Assembly (NCBI RefSeq): GCF_031877795.1
Contig: NC_133933.1
Location: 72,234,503-72,298,502, forward strand
Length of the DNA stretch: 64,000 nucleotides
Source of the DNA: Strix aluco
Taxonomy: Eukaryota; Chordata; Aves; Strigiformes; Strigidae
Reading direction: 5' to 3'
Position 1 is the first letter of the stretch. The number at the start of each line of letters is the position of its first letter. The notes beneath the pieces are model-generated. The model searched no databases. It was given only the letters and a program-made list of their open reading frames with translations, and was not told where the DNA came from. The translations under genes were made by a program, and so were the position numbers. Of this stretch, positions 63,101 to 64,000 are shown piece after piece.

Positions 63101-64000
63101 TGAGTTAGCTCACAGCTGATCCTGCAGTAGAGTTTGTCACTTTGCCTTTTCTCTGCGCTGCATAGTGCAAAGGAGATTCCAAATCTGATACCACCATCAC
63201 TGAGAAGACACTGCTTCCTGCAATACATATGTACTTAGGTGTAATGGATAGACCCATTCTCCTGTTACACCTATGATATACATTTTTACAAATTAAATTC
63301 TTGTGTCTCTCAGGCTAAGAGAAACCATGTATTAACTTGATCCTTCCTGTTCAACGGGGCAACACATGAATGGCCTGAATTATCAAATGCATCCAAGAAT
63401 TTCGGATGTTTCCATTTTTGGAAAGACTGAATTATCTGGATGTGTATTTTTAGAGATATTGAGGAAAGCACTGAAAATGTCAGGGGCATTGACAGTGGAA
63501 ATTCAGATCTTTACACTTCTCTCTTTGTCAGTATCTTCAATTTGTTGCTACTTACTAGAATAATGAAAAAAATTTAATGGAATTTCAACCTGCTATAACT
63601 CCAAAGCCAATATTAAAGTGAACAAAAATTGTCTTGTGGCTCATGTACATCAGGTCAAAGTATTAACCAAGTTTTAGCTGAATACTTGAAACCCAGCTGG
63701 ATAAATGTCAGTGTAGTGAAGATAATGAAGTTATTTGGATATTATGGGCACAAATTCTCCCTTTATTTTATTCTCTGTAGCCTACTGGACACAGTGAAGT
63801 TGTGGAGGTGCAACTGAAGGCAGAAACATCCTGTCAGATTTGTATTACCAAGGTGACACAAGGCATTCTCACACTGTTTTAGTTTGAAGTACTAGCATCT
63901 AAACTGAACAACTCTGCTCTGGAGTAATTGAAAACTGTAATTTCTACAAATGTCTATAAATACAGATACCCATCAAACATTTTTAAGGCTGAAAATTTGC
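60184..64000. other. Presumed LEG1 intron, no exon found
   Basis: I searched the - strand for the LEG1 segment that normally precedes the MNYYLAV exon (a WGLPLQ-WQ-type block with cysteines) and for a signal-peptide exon, and found neither. Open frames at 61,727-62,002, 62,720-62,998 and 62,989-63,228 have no LEG1 resemblance. The DNA is AT-rich with no recognised repeat. Confidence 0.5.

Noticed and set aside
62989..63228. 79-codon - strand frame with several cysteines, considered as a missing upstream LEG1 exon.
   Set aside because: No WGLPLQ-type or cysteine pattern of LEG1, and no splice sites in the phase needed by the exon at 60,183.
1..64000. CRISPR array, rRNA, tRNA cluster or operon-like gene organisation.
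   Set aside because: No spaced direct repeats, RNA gene signatures or tightly packed frames; the sequence is plainly vertebrate genomic DNA.

Overview
The window looks like a bird chromosome segment. It carries several CR1 non-LTR retrotransposons of avian type, including copies ending in the typical ATTCTATG-like 3' repeat, one LTR-like sequence, and no SINE-dense background. Coding DNA is sparse and sits in short exons with GT/AG borders and compatible phases. Two genes can be recognised. THEMIS (T-cell signalling adaptor) runs on the + strand; only its C-terminal exons are present. LEG1 (homologue of human C6orf58, a secreted LEG1/DUF781-family protein) runs on the - strand; its last four coding exons are present. 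The two genes converge. As I remember the human map, this matches the order PTPRK-THEMIS-LEG1 at 6q22.33, which supports both calls.

Layout. Bases 1-28,222 hold no recognisable exon and are best read as intron of THEMIS, with the large THEMIS exon lying to the left outside the window. This stretch contains an isolated CpG island at about 21.8-22.26 kb with a near-consensus CTCF site and an E2F-like site. THEMIS exons lie at 28,223-28,376, 28,919-29,026 and 38,288-38,444. The end of the gene is unresolved, with candidate terminal exons at 38,969 and 42,842. A nested pair of CR1 elements occupies 30.2-31.36 kb inside a THEMIS intron.

Bases 43-53.5 kb are intergenic between the two 3' ends. They contain a CR1 scrap (45.1 kb), an antisense CR1 copy (46.5-47.4 kb) and a minus-strand LTR-like promoter (about 50.0-50.5 kb) with CCAAT boxes, a TATA box, a consensus splice donor and internal tandem repeats.

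Bases 53.5-60.2 kb hold LEG1. Its exons read in order from right to left: 60,183-59,999, 57,214-57,084, 56,636-56,398 and 53,865-53,678, with a poly(A) signal near 53,514. A CR1 copy with a broken reverse transcriptase lies in its 57.2-60.0 kb intron, and a cryptic exon-like hydrophobic reading frame lies antisense in its last intron. Bases 60.2-64 kb appear to be LEG1 intron; the signal-peptide and N-terminal exons are not visible and should lie to the right.

Most other open frames of 60-125 codons are chance frames in AT-rich intronic or intergenic DNA, or fall inside CR1 copies, and are not annotated. I see no convincing wholly new system. The most interesting signals are the isolated CpG island with its CTCF motif, the extended acidic tyrosine-containing THEMIS tail, the LTR promoter, and the inverted CR1 pair around LEG1.
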